Source: FEN-1297 sp964618785
GTDB taxonomy: Bacteria > Bacteroidota > Ignavibacteria > Ignavibacteriales > Ignavibacteriaceae
Direction: 5' to 3'
NCBI GenBank assembly: GCA_964618785.1
Contig: CAZUCY010000009.1
Span: 1 to 52,755 of the forward strand
DNA: 52,755 bases
Shown here: positions 27,841 to 36,423 of the stretch, in pieces
Layout of the letters: the number at the start of each line of letters is the position of its first letter
How positions within the stretch are numbered: the stretch's first letter is position 1
Program-made: the position numbers and the translations under genes
The notes under the pieces: model-generated
What the model was told of the DNA's origin: nothing
Database searches by the model: none
Seen by the model: the letters and a program-made list of their open reading frames with translations, nothing else

Positions 27841-29976
27841 ATGAAATGGTTTAAAGATTTAAAAATCAGCACAAAACTTTTATCCGGTTTTGTTCTTATT
27901 GCAGCAGTAGCTGCAGTAATAGGTATTAGCGGATACCTGGGGACGTCAACGGTAAGTGAAAATTCCATTCTACTTAATGAAAATCTTGTTAAAGTCCGCG
28001 ATTTAAGTTATGCAAATATTTCATTATTAATTGCCAGGGCTGATGTATTAGCCATAATAAATTCCAACAATAATGAACAAAAACAAAAATATCTGTCTGA
28101 AATACAGTCACAGACAAATAAAGTTGACGAGCTAATCGATCAGTATAACAAAGCAGCTTTATCACCGGAAGAAAAAAGTTCATTATCAAGTTTTGATGAG
28201 GCATGGAAGACTTATGTTCCTTTGAGAGATCAGGCTACAAGTTTTGCGATGGCGTCAAAAAATGAAGAAGCATTGAACATTATCTACGGCAGCGCACTTG
28301 CCCCATTAAATCAATCAAGAAAAAATCTTCTTGATTTGGTTGATTATAATGTTAAGGCTTCAAAAGAATTTAATGAAACTTCTGTTTCTGAAGCAAGTTC
28401 GGTTAAAGCTCAAATAATTATCTTTTTAGTGATTGGAGTATTATTTGCCGTAGTATTAGGATTTTTTATCTCATCAATTATAAGTAAGCCTCTGCAAAAA
28501 ACCGTATATATGCTTCAGGAAATCGGCAAGGGTCATCTTAACGAGAGGTTAAATATTGATCATAAAGATGAAATCGGGGTTATGGCAGCGGCAATGAATC
28601 GTTTTGCCGAAGATCTTCAAAATAAAGTTATAGGCAGCATGAAGAGAATTGCGAACGGAGATTTCAATTTTAATGTTGAAGCTTCGGACAATAAAGATGA
28701 AATAACGCCTGCTATTAATACAACCGTAAAAACTTTAAATGAGCTTAAGTCCGAGACAGATTCTATGACCCAATGGGCAGCGGAAGGTCAATTAGATAAG
28801 AAAGGCGATTTGAATAAATTCAACGGCGGTTATAAATCTATTGTAGAAGGCTTCAATAATACTGTTTTTGAAATAATATCAAAGATAAAAGAAACTGAAA
28901 GGGTAATAGAAATCCTATCCACAGGAGACTTGACTGCAAGAATGGAAGGCGATTACCGTGGAAATTACAAGAGGCTTCAAGGTTATATTAATAACTTAGG
29001 CAGTTCATTAGAAAATATTGTAAAAGAAGTGACTGATTCAGTTGCGGCAACAGCAAGCGCTTCAAGCCAAATATCTTCAAGTACTGAAGAAATGGCAGCC
29101 GGAGCAGAAGAACAAAGCCAGCAGGCTACGGAAGTTGCAGGCGCAGTTGAAGAAATGACAAAAACCATTATTGAAACGACTAAGAATGCAGGCGAAGCTA
29201 CCGAAGCTGCTAAAAAATCAGGTAATATTGCTAAAGAAGGCGGAAAAGTGGTAAACGAAACCATTGAAGGTATGAATAAGATAGCTGAAGTAGTAAAGAG
29301 ATCTGCATTTACCGTTGAGAAATTAGGTAAGAGCAGTGAACAAATAGGCGAAATAGTGCAGGTAATTGACGATATAGCTGATCAGACCAACCTTCTTGCC
29401 CTAAATGCAGCAATTGAAGCAGCAAGAGCCGGCGAACAGGGACGCGGTTTTGCAGTAGTTGCCGATGAAGTAAGAAAACTAGCCGAGCGCACAACAAAGG
29501 CAACAAAAGAAATCGCCGCTATGATAAAAGAAATTCAGAAGGATACCATAGGCGCAGTCACTTCAATGCAAGAAGGCACTGCCGAAGTTGAAAGAGGAAA
29601 ACAGTTAGCAGATAAAGCAGGACATTCACTTGTGCAGATAATTGCCGGCGCTGAACAAGTAGCCGATATAGTTGCACAGGTAGCTGCCGCCAGCGAAGAG
29701 CAGTCATCAGCTTCAGAACAAATAAGCAAAAATATTGAAGCAATAAGCAGCGTTACACAAGAAAGCAGTGCGGGTATTCAACAGATTGCAAGAGCTGCTG
29801 AAGACTTAAACAGGCTTACCTCTAATCTTGAAGATTTAATCTCGAAGTTCAAAATCAGCGCAGACGGAAATGCAGGAATAAATTCCGATACAAGAAAAGC
29901 AACTTATGGTAAGAAAGAAGAAGTCGGAAGTACCTTTGTAAAGAAGAACGGGACTATTGCGCACAGGAATATCTGA
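27841..29976 (+). CDS. Methyl-accepting chemotaxis protein
   Basis: 711 residues. TM1 about 10-32, a periplasmic four-helix-bundle-type sensor (about 35-188), TM2 about 190-213, HAMP segments (about 214-390, apparently more than one in tandem), then the cytoplasmic signalling helix pair. The conserved hairpin tip 'DQTNLLALNAAIEAARAGEQ' (about 515) continues with 'GFAVVADEVRKLAERT'. Ala/Glu/Gln-rich heptads on either side are likely methylation regions. The C-terminus is short and lacks a CheR-binding pentapeptide. It directly follows cheW, so the two should be co-expressed. The sensor ligand is unknown. Confidence 0.93.
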   Translation: MKWFKDLKISTKLLSGFVLIAAVAAVIGISGYLGTSTVSENSILLNENLVKVRDLSYANISLLIARADVLAIINSNNNEQKQKYLSEIQSQTNKVDELIDQYNKAALSPEEKSSLSSFDEAWKTYVPLRDQATSFAMASKNEEALNIIYGSALAPLNQSRKNLLDLVDYNVKASKEFNETSVSEASSVKAQIIIFLVIGVLFAVVLGFFISSIISKPLQKTVYMLQEIGKGHLNERLNIDHKDEIGVMAAAMNRFAEDLQNKVIGSMKRIANGDFNFNVEASDNKDEITPAINTTVKTLNELKSETDSMTQWAAEGQLDKKGDLNKFNGGYKSIVEGFNNTVFEIISKIKETERVIEILSTGDLTARMEGDYRGNYKRLQGYINNLGSSLENIVKEVTDSVAATASASSQISSSTEEMAAGAEEQSQQATEVAGAVEEMTKTIIETTKNAGEATEAAKKSGNIAKEGGKVVNETIEGMNKIAEVVKRSAFTVEKLGKSSEQIGEIVQVIDDIADQTNLLALNAAIEAARAGEQGRGFAVVADEVRKLAERTTKATKEIAAMIKEIQKDTIGAVTSMQEGTAEVERGKQLADKAGHSLVQIIAGAEQVADIVAQVAAASEEQSSASEQISKNIEAISSVTQESSAGIQQIARAAEDLNRLTSNLEDLISKFKISADGNAGINSDTRKATYGKKEEVGSTFVKKNGTIAHRNI

Positions 29977-30041
29977 AAAAGTCTATAATGAAAACTACAA
30001 TACTACAATATTCCTACCCCTAAAATAACAGCCCAAACTGC

Positions 30042-30068
30042 TGTCCCTCTCAGCTAATGAGAGGGACA
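30042..30068 (+). terminator. Perfect 11-bp hairpin after the chemoreceptor gene
   Basis: TGTCCCTCTCA-GCTAA-TGAGAGGGACA, 65 nt after the stop at 29976. No T run follows, so this is a possible 3' end structure of the signalling operon. Confidence 0.55.
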
Positions 30069-30244
30069 TCTCTTACCGTTTCAAACAAATAGTCATCCCA
30101 GGCTTATTTGCGGTCAGTGCAATATTTTAAATGCAGGCTTATTCTAGAACACATCAAACACCAATCATCTTGATTATTTAATTTGAAATTTATATTTATG
30201 CATTAGTAGAAGTAGATGTTTTAAGCATAACAGCCACGATGATA

Positions 30245-30282
30245 AAAACCCCGGCAATCCTCAACCGGGGTTTTATTTTTTT
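30245..30282. terminator. Intrinsic terminator between convergent genes
   Basis: AAAACCCCGG-CAATCCTCAA-CCGGGGTTTT followed by ATTTTTTT. The T run gives plus-strand termination, and the A run on the left allows minus-strand use too. It separates the chemoreceptor operon from the convergent arylsulfotransferase-like gene. The remainder of 29977-30428 shows no ORF I would defend. Confidence 0.88.
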
Positions 30283-30428
30283 AAACTCTTTTCACCGCCG
30301 GGACACAACAATCTAATTTTAAGTTCTATAACCGTAATATATATTGACGTAATAGGTTAGAGGATTAATCAACTTTCATGTAGATACCGCTGCACACACA
30401 ATTAAATTAGTCCAAGCTTCGCTTGTCG

Positions 30429-32564
30429 TTATTTAAGAAGCATCATCTTTTTGGTATCTCTATATTCACTCTTGCCGTCTGTACTCTTTGCTTCAATCAT
30501 ATAGAAATATACACCGCTGCCTAATCCCGCTGTATTGAAGTTTACCGAATAGTAACCTGCAGACTTTTGTGCGTTTAACAACTCTTTTACTTTTTCACCG
30601 AGAATATTATAGACTTCTATCTTTACATTACTGCTGAACGGCAAAGCATAACTTATCACAGTGCCCGGATTAAATGGATTGGGGTAGTTCTGATATAATT
30701 GATATTGTTTAGGCTGAACTATATTATTAGCTGAAGAAATATTTTTTGTTGTGCCTGAAAGAATCACCTGTCTTGCAATCATTTGCATATTGCCGTTATT
30801 CTGCGCTATATTCCGAATGTTAAACGAAACCTGTAAACTGGTGTCCTGTGCCGGTTTAAAAGTTACCGGAACTATTAGAGAGTCATTACCCTGAATTGTA
30901 TCAGGTACTGAAATATTTGTAGAAAATGCCGGATTACTACAGAAGAAATCATTAATAGTAACGACAGTATTTTGAGAATTATAAATTGTAAATTGTTTTA
31001 CGATTGAACTTCCCAACGTAACTTTTCCAAAGTCAATGGAGTCGGTATTGGTAGTGAATAAATTGGTTTTCCATTGATATTTAAATGCCCTATAAGTATC
31101 AAAATAACTTTGGTAGCCCAGGTCAAAAGCAATAGAATCATATGGAAGAGTTATTTCTGTAAGAACGGGGTTCCAGTTTTGTCCCCAGCAAATTACCCTG
31201 TTGCCGCCGGGCAGCTCCTGGACAGAACCTTCCGATTGGGTAAATATATTGTAATGATAAAAACGGTTAATCAAAGTCGCAGCTTTATTTACTTCATCAA
31301 GCTTATATTCTACGGCGCTTGAAATCGGATTAGGATGGTAATTTCCGTTATCAAACAAGCTGATATCTCCGTTAGAGAATCTCCTTATATCATGTTGTTG
31401 TGAAAAGCCCAAGCTATCGTTAATAAATCTGAATTGATTATTTTTTCCACCCAGCCGCCAAATTATACTCCCTGAATCAGGATTAACCTTTGTGACCTCA
31501 TCTAAATTCCTTGCCGAGATAAGAAGATTCCCATCACTGTCAATTTCAACCGAATTAAAATGTGAGAAATCAATTACGGGTTGAGTTAAATCTATATTCG
31601 TATCTATATCGGTAATTTTATAATGATCCATCGCATCCCATTGAAATATTAAATTACCCTGGGAATCAAACTCCTGCAAAGCTCCATCTATAATGTCGGC
31701 ATTTGAATTACCGCCGCTTACAATTTGGCTCATATCCATGTAAACATTACGCTTGCCGAAAATATAATAACCTCCGCCAGGCAGCACACGCAGTTCATGG
31801 ACATCCGTTGTAAAACCATTACCGGAAGAAAATGTTCGTACAAGGCTGCCCGAGCCGTTTAAGCCACTACAAAAAGTAGGATAAGTAAAAAAAGTTAATT
31901 CGCCGTCAGGTTGAAGATCAAAATCATAAATGTCTCCGTTTACGTTTTGATAAAAAACAGGCGTGCCTTCATTATCGATTATTTCTAAATAAGGGGAAGG
32001 CGCCATAAAAAAATATCCCGGTGAAGGGTTATTTGATTTATCAATAACAATCGGCGGCAAATCCGATGGTAATGTGGAATCGGGTGTTGATAAGGATGAA
32101 TATTTAGGGGAAATACTTGAAGTTTTATATTTAACGGGCGAATTTTCCTGAACCGGTGTGTTTGTATTTATGCAAGTGTGGAATTTAAAACTCAACTCAC
32201 CTGCTTTAAGCCCGTCTGCAGTTATTAAACCGTCTTTTAATTTAATAGTTACTTCTTCATCTGTTTGAAACGGCGCAGAGGGAGTAAATATTAACGTACG
32301 GAAGTCATCAGCTAAAATAATTTTACCTGCAAGCACGCCGCTTTTTGTTCCAACTGCTTCAATAAGATTATCATTAATACTTGCTTTATTTATACTGTTA
32401 CCTTTTCTAATAATAATATTACTGTTAACAGAGACATAAGATGAATTAGGCAGCGGATTAATATATTGAAATTCAGAAGTAATTTGAGCGCCGATTGAAC
32501 CTGGATATAGAATAATAACCACAATTAAAAGGAAGCAAAAAATATTGTCACTAAGTACTTTCAC
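30429..32564 (-). CDS. Secreted arylsulfotransferase-family protein with type IX sorting domain
   Basis: 711 residues from a GTG start with TAAGGG upstream. Signal peptide about 1-26. An Ig-like (SbsA/Big_5-type) domain spans about 30-130. An arylsulfotransferase (ASST/PF14269-like) propeller spans about 165-500 with the family's histidine motifs 'DVHELRVLPGGGYYIFG', 'FSHFNSVEIDSDGNLLIS', 'IWRLGGKNNQF', 'QQHDIRRFSNGDISLFDNGN'. An Ig-like/ASPM-type region follows (about 510-600). A type IX sorting domain ends the protein (NYPNPFNPGTVISYALP ... KKMMLLK). Family enzymes transfer sulfate between phenols; activity here is unproven, and many surface homologues probably only bind. It is paralogous to the next gene upstream. 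Confidence 0.82.
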   Translation of the reverse strand: MKVLSDNIFCFLLIVVIILYPGSIGAQITSEFQYINPLPNSSYVSVNSNIIIRKGNSINKASINDNLIEAVGTKSGVLAGKIILADDFRTLIFTPSAPFQTDEEVTIKLKDGLITADGLKAGELSFKFHTCINTNTPVQENSPVKYKTSSISPKYSSLSTPDSTLPSDLPPIVIDKSNNPSPGYFFMAPSPYLEIIDNEGTPVFYQNVNGDIYDFDLQPDGELTFFTYPTFCSGLNGSGSLVRTFSSGNGFTTDVHELRVLPGGGYYIFGKRNVYMDMSQIVSGGNSNADIIDGALQEFDSQGNLIFQWDAMDHYKITDIDTNIDLTQPVIDFSHFNSVEIDSDGNLLISARNLDEVTKVNPDSGSIIWRLGGKNNQFRFINDSLGFSQQHDIRRFSNGDISLFDNGNYHPNPISSAVEYKLDEVNKAATLINRFYHYNIFTQSEGSVQELPGGNRVICWGQNWNPVLTEITLPYDSIAFDLGYQSYFDTYRAFKYQWKTNLFTTNTDSIDFGKVTLGSSIVKQFTIYNSQNTVVTINDFFCSNPAFSTNISVPDTIQGNDSLIVPVTFKPAQDTSLQVSFNIRNIAQNNGNMQMIARQVILSGTTKNISSANNIVQPKQYQLYQNYPNPFNPGTVISYALPFSSNVKIEVYNILGEKVKELLNAQKSAGYYSVNFNTAGLGSGVYFYMIEAKSTDGKSEYRDTKKMMLLK

Positions 32565-32820
32565 TAAGACTGCCCTTACAAGAATTTATTTATAATAAGA
32601 TCAAATCAAAAAAGATAGAGTTGAGCCTGACTAAAAAAGTAATTTAATTTTTTCCTCAAGATTCTATTTGTTAATTTAAATCAATTGAATTATTATATTA
32701 ACTATGACAATAAAATACCGTGCAAGGTTTAATTAATTTTTAATAGTTGTAACTTATTGAAGATTAAAGAGTATAGTGATAAGACACACAATGTAATGTT
32801 TTAATTTTAATCATGTGGAG

Positions 32821-32877
32821 CTAAAATAAGGGTCGACTTGCCTACCGTCAGGTAGGCAGGGTGGACCTACATTTTAG
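32821..32877. repeat. Long imperfect palindrome between the two arylsulfotransferase-like genes
   Basis: The core TGCCTACC-GTCA-GGTAGGCA (32839-32858) is nested in an imperfect GGTCGAC/GTGGACC pair and an outer CTAAAAT/ATTTTAG pair. It lies 31 nt after the end of the 32908 gene on the minus strand, so it may act as its 3' end. The core resembles 45267-45281 (GCCTG-TCTAC-CAGGC), suggesting a small interspersed palindrome family. The rest of 32565-32907 is AT-rich and featureless. Confidence 0.7.
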
Positions 32878-32907
32878 TGAGCCTCAATTTAAAAAGTAAA
32901 TCAGGAA

Positions 32908-35826
32908 TTATTTAAGAAGCATCGTTTTTTTAACGGAAAAAAAAGTTTTCCCTGAATTATCTGATGCTCTTATGGAATAAAAATATACGCCGGAAGCAAG
33001 GTCGGAGGCATTCCATGAAATTGAGTAATTGCCTGACTTTTGTGATGAATTAACAAGCGTTGAAACTCTTTGTCCAATTACATTAAATACATCAATTCTA
33101 ACATGACTTTCCTCCGGAATTGAATAATTAATAACAGTGGAAGGGTTAAACGGATTGGGGTAATTTTGAAATAGTTGATAGCTTTTAACAGTATTGTTAA
33201 CGCTTTTAATACCGGTAACATATGGCGATATTGTGAAAGCAGAATTACTTGAGCCGTATAAGTCATTTGTTATACCGGATACAATAATTATATAAGAAGA
33301 ATCCTGTTTCAAATTTGACGGAACCTGCCACTGATATGCATTTGTTCCGGCTACAATAGTATCGCCAATAACCGAAGCAATATTATTCCCTTCCATTAAT
33401 TTTATGTTTACCGTATCGTTTATATTAGATTCCCAGCGAATTATATAAGTTGAATCCAGATAAAATTTTTCTCCGCCGTTTGGAGATAACATTTTTATAA
33501 ATGCAGGTGCGGTATTAAAGATTTCAGTATTTGACCAGGCGCTTGTTCCGGCGGCATTTGTATTGTTCACGCGCCAATAGTAGGTAGAATTATTGTTAAC
33601 CGAGCCTAATATGAAGGAAGTGGAGTCTAAACTTGAATTATCAACTACCAACCCGCTAAATGACGCATTGGAAGAAACTTGCAGATGATATTTTTGAACA
33701 ATTCCGCGCGTACCCCAAACTAATTCTACCGGGGCTGATTGGAATACAAATTGACTATCCTTAGGCGTTATCTGAACCGGCGAGTATAGTGAATCAACCT
33801 GAGGAATGCCGAATGCAAAATCACCTAATGTTGAGGTAGTAAATGTGATTTCATCCTTTGCTGAGTTATAGCTTGTCGGCAGAGGAATAAAGTTATTATC
33901 GCTATTGGATCTTGCATAAACTACAGTTGCTTTAGGATTTGTAACAGCGGGATAATTATAAAGATTAACCTGAACCTCGCCCAAATAATAATTAAAACTC
34001 ATCCCACTACTGATATTGAAATAGTTTGAAACCATAATAGGGGCTTCCGTATTAAAAGCGGGATTAACCGGAGCATAATTATAACTGCTGACTGTTGCAT
34101 TTGCATAAAGCAAAGTATTTAATGAATCAAATTTAATTGTAATACCGGTTGTATCGTCTAATTTGTTAAACTTATATGTATTACCCTGAAGAATTCCTCC
34201 TAAAGGAGTTACTTTCGCTTCAGGTATTTGGCTTACCCACGGGAATTTATAAGCACGGTAAGAAATTTGCCCACCGGGAATATGAAATTCGAGTGCAGTA
34301 GAAAGATCAGAGTGAATTTCGGTAACAGCGGGTAAACCCAAGAGACTTGCATATCCCCACCCAATCAAAGTATTTCCGTTCGATAATCTTTGAACTGATC
34401 CCATAGCAGTACTGTATATAACCGGTGTGTGTGTGTATTCCCAAACCAGCGTTGCCGTCAAATTTTGTTCATCAAGCTTGTATTCAACTGCGCGTGAATA
34501 AGGAGTGGGATGCTGATTCCCGTTGTCGAAAATAGTTATATAACCATTGCTGTCCGGAATTTCCTTTACATCGTGCTGGAATGAAAAATAATTAGGGTAG
34601 TTTGATTGGTGTTCGTTATAAAAATTAAATTGATTTCGTTTCCCGCCCAATATCCAGTCGACATTTCCAGTTTGCCGGTCAACTTTAATAACACTGGAAG
34701 TATGTCTCATTGAAAAAAGGATATTCCCGTTTACATCTACTTCTAATGAATTTCCGTGAAACAAGTCGACGGTACTTGTGGTAAGGTCCATATATGAATC
34801 CGTTATTGGCAGATAATCCCAGCTTCTCCATTGAAAGACGACATTCTTTGAAGCGTCGAGTTCCTGTATAACAGCTCCAATGACAGTAGCGTTTGGACTT
34901 CCACCAAACTGGCTCATATCAACAAGTTCGGGATCAGAAGCAAAGACAAGGGCATGTCCGTTAGGTAAAAGAAGGAAATCATGGACGTCTGTAACAGAAG
35001 CATATCCATTCCCACATTGGAAAGTATCAACGGGAGTAAAAGATGTATCCATAACAATCCATCTTACAGCGACCATAAGATCTGAAGAATTTATCGTGTT
35101 AGCGCTAATAAGTTGGGCATATGAAAGCTGACCGTTCGGTTGAACCGTAAAATCCATTGATTCAGTCGTGCCGGTATTTTTATATTTTGCCGCACTTCCA
35201 TCGTTATTTAAGATCATGACAAAATTTCCAAATTGAGTAGATGGTATAAAAGCATCGTTAGCTAAGAATATATTCCCGGAGGCAGGATTATTTGAAGTGT
35301 TCACTGTTATTACCGGAAAAGTTGGAGGTGTTGTTGTATCTGTTTCGGAAGTTTTTGCAATTGATTTATATATCTTATTTACCGATGCAGGCTGATTTAA
35401 CGATTCTCCGCTCATTAGTGTTAACGGGTTTATGTTTATTGTTTTTGAAAGCGGCGTAGTTTTAAAATATATTGCAACTGCGGGAAGAGCCGCTCCATCA
35501 ATTGACTTAATACCCTTATTAACATTGACGCTAACGCCCTCATTTGCTGAAAACGGCGCTGCAGGAATAAATAAAATGGTTTTATTGTCATCGGACAATT
35601 TTACCGAACCTTTATGCTCTCCGCTTACAATTCCCGAGACGGAAAATTCATTTTGCGACAGACTTGCCGGATCTATAATATCGCTTGATTTTAAGATAAT
35701 ATTTGTGCTTAAAGAAACAAGCATCGAATTATTTTTGGGCGAGATATAAACAAATGACTGAGAAAAGATGAAACTGTTAGAAAATAATAAGACAGCTACA
35801 AATAAAAAGTAATTTAATTTTTTCAT
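32908..35826 (-). CDS. Large secreted arylsulfotransferase-family protein with Fn3-like and type IX sorting domains
   Basis: 972 residues from the ATG at 35826, which begins a good signal peptide (MKKLNYFLFVAVLLFSNSF). A longer frame from 35892 adds 22 residues before it and is less likely. An Ig-like domain spans about 25-130. An ASST-type propeller spans about 160-540 with 'DVHDFLLLPNGHALVFASD', 'FHGNSLEVDVNGNILFSM', 'DWILGGKRNQF', 'QHDVKEIPDSNGYITIFDNG'. Two Fn3-like/Ser-Thr-rich beta domains follow at about 680-880 (WGTRGIVQKYHLQVSSNASF). A sorting domain is at about 885-972 (NYPNPFNPSTVINYSIP ... KKTMLLK). It aligns along most of its length with the gene at 30429-32564 but carries an extra C-terminal module, so the two arose by tandem duplication and divergence. 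Confidence 0.82.
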   Translation of the reverse strand: MKKLNYFLFVAVLLFSNSFIFSQSFVYISPKNNSMLVSLSTNIILKSSDIIDPASLSQNEFSVSGIVSGEHKGSVKLSDDNKTILFIPAAPFSANEGVSVNVNKGIKSIDGAALPAVAIYFKTTPLSKTININPLTLMSGESLNQPASVNKIYKSIAKTSETDTTTPPTFPVITVNTSNNPASGNIFLANDAFIPSTQFGNFVMILNNDGSAAKYKNTGTTESMDFTVQPNGQLSYAQLISANTINSSDLMVAVRWIVMDTSFTPVDTFQCGNGYASVTDVHDFLLLPNGHALVFASDPELVDMSQFGGSPNATVIGAVIQELDASKNVVFQWRSWDYLPITDSYMDLTTSTVDLFHGNSLEVDVNGNILFSMRHTSSVIKVDRQTGNVDWILGGKRNQFNFYNEHQSNYPNYFSFQHDVKEIPDSNGYITIFDNGNQHPTPYSRAVEYKLDEQNLTATLVWEYTHTPVIYSTAMGSVQRLSNGNTLIGWGYASLLGLPAVTEIHSDLSTALEFHIPGGQISYRAYKFPWVSQIPEAKVTPLGGILQGNTYKFNKLDDTTGITIKFDSLNTLLYANATVSSYNYAPVNPAFNTEAPIMVSNYFNISSGMSFNYYLGEVQVNLYNYPAVTNPKATVVYARSNSDNNFIPLPTSYNSAKDEITFTTSTLGDFAFGIPQVDSLYSPVQITPKDSQFVFQSAPVELVWGTRGIVQKYHLQVSSNASFSGLVVDNSSLDSTSFILGSVNNNSTYYWRVNNTNAAGTSAWSNTEIFNTAPAFIKMLSPNGGEKFYLDSTYIIRWESNINDTVNIKLMEGNNIASVIGDTIVAGTNAYQWQVPSNLKQDSSYIIIVSGITNDLYGSSNSAFTISPYVTGIKSVNNTVKSYQLFQNYPNPFNPSTVINYSIPEESHVRIDVFNVIGQRVSTLVNSSQKSGNYSISWNASDLASGVYFYSIRASDNSGKTFFSVKKTMLLK

Positions 35827-36037
35827 AATGGTTACTTCAAGGTTAATTAAAATAATTGATTTGCAATAATTATTTTGACAGGAAATTACCACGAATAGTT
35901 TAAAGTAATTTTTACATAGCTGTCCAGAATAATTTTATTTTGCTTATTATTATACGAAAACCACAGGTTATGGACAAATTTATATCTAAATTAGAACCGT
36001 GACTCATTCACAGCATTAACGTCCAAAATGATTATTA

Positions 36038-36160
36038 TCCTAAAAAAATGCTTTTAAAAGCTAACTTGCCTACCCAAAGGGCAAACTTTTGCCAAAGGCA
36101 TCTCTTTGGGACAATCCACTTCCTTTGCCAAGGGGAAGCATTTAAAAATTTATTAGTAAG
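36038..36160. repeat. Imperfect inverted-repeat patch in a long intergenic region
   Basis: AAATGCTT near 36046 is mirrored by AAGCATTT near 36137. The DNA between is unusually rich in CCAAAGG/CTTTGGG-type words, in contrast to the AT-rich flanks. It could be a small degenerate miniature element. The rest of 35827-36423 carries no gene I can support and should contain both promoters of the divergent secreted genes. Confidence 0.35.
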
Positions 36161-36423
36161 GGGTGTTTTAAAACTTTTAATTATAAAATTTTTTATCTTT
36201 ATAAATATTTATTCCAGAATTTTCTTTTGGTGGAAAATTCTCAATATGTTTTCCCCAAATTCCGATGCCATCAGAATATGGGAACGTTCGGTATTAGTTG
36301 TTTGAAATAATAATTATGAAAAGCGAAGTGTAAAAAGAACTTAATATAATTATCAATTCAAATTATATTTATAACAATTCAAAAGGGTTTAATCCGTCTT
36401 GAATTAAAATAAGCGAGGTTTGT

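Noticed and set aside
29300..29745. Antisense frames over the chemoreceptor signalling domain
   Set aside because: They are shadows caused by the Ala/Glu-rich codon pattern of the receptor gene.
36048..36305. 85-codon plus-strand frame
   Set aside because: It spans an inverted-repeat patch, has no ribosome site and reads as unlike protein (runs of Phe/Ile and Leu).
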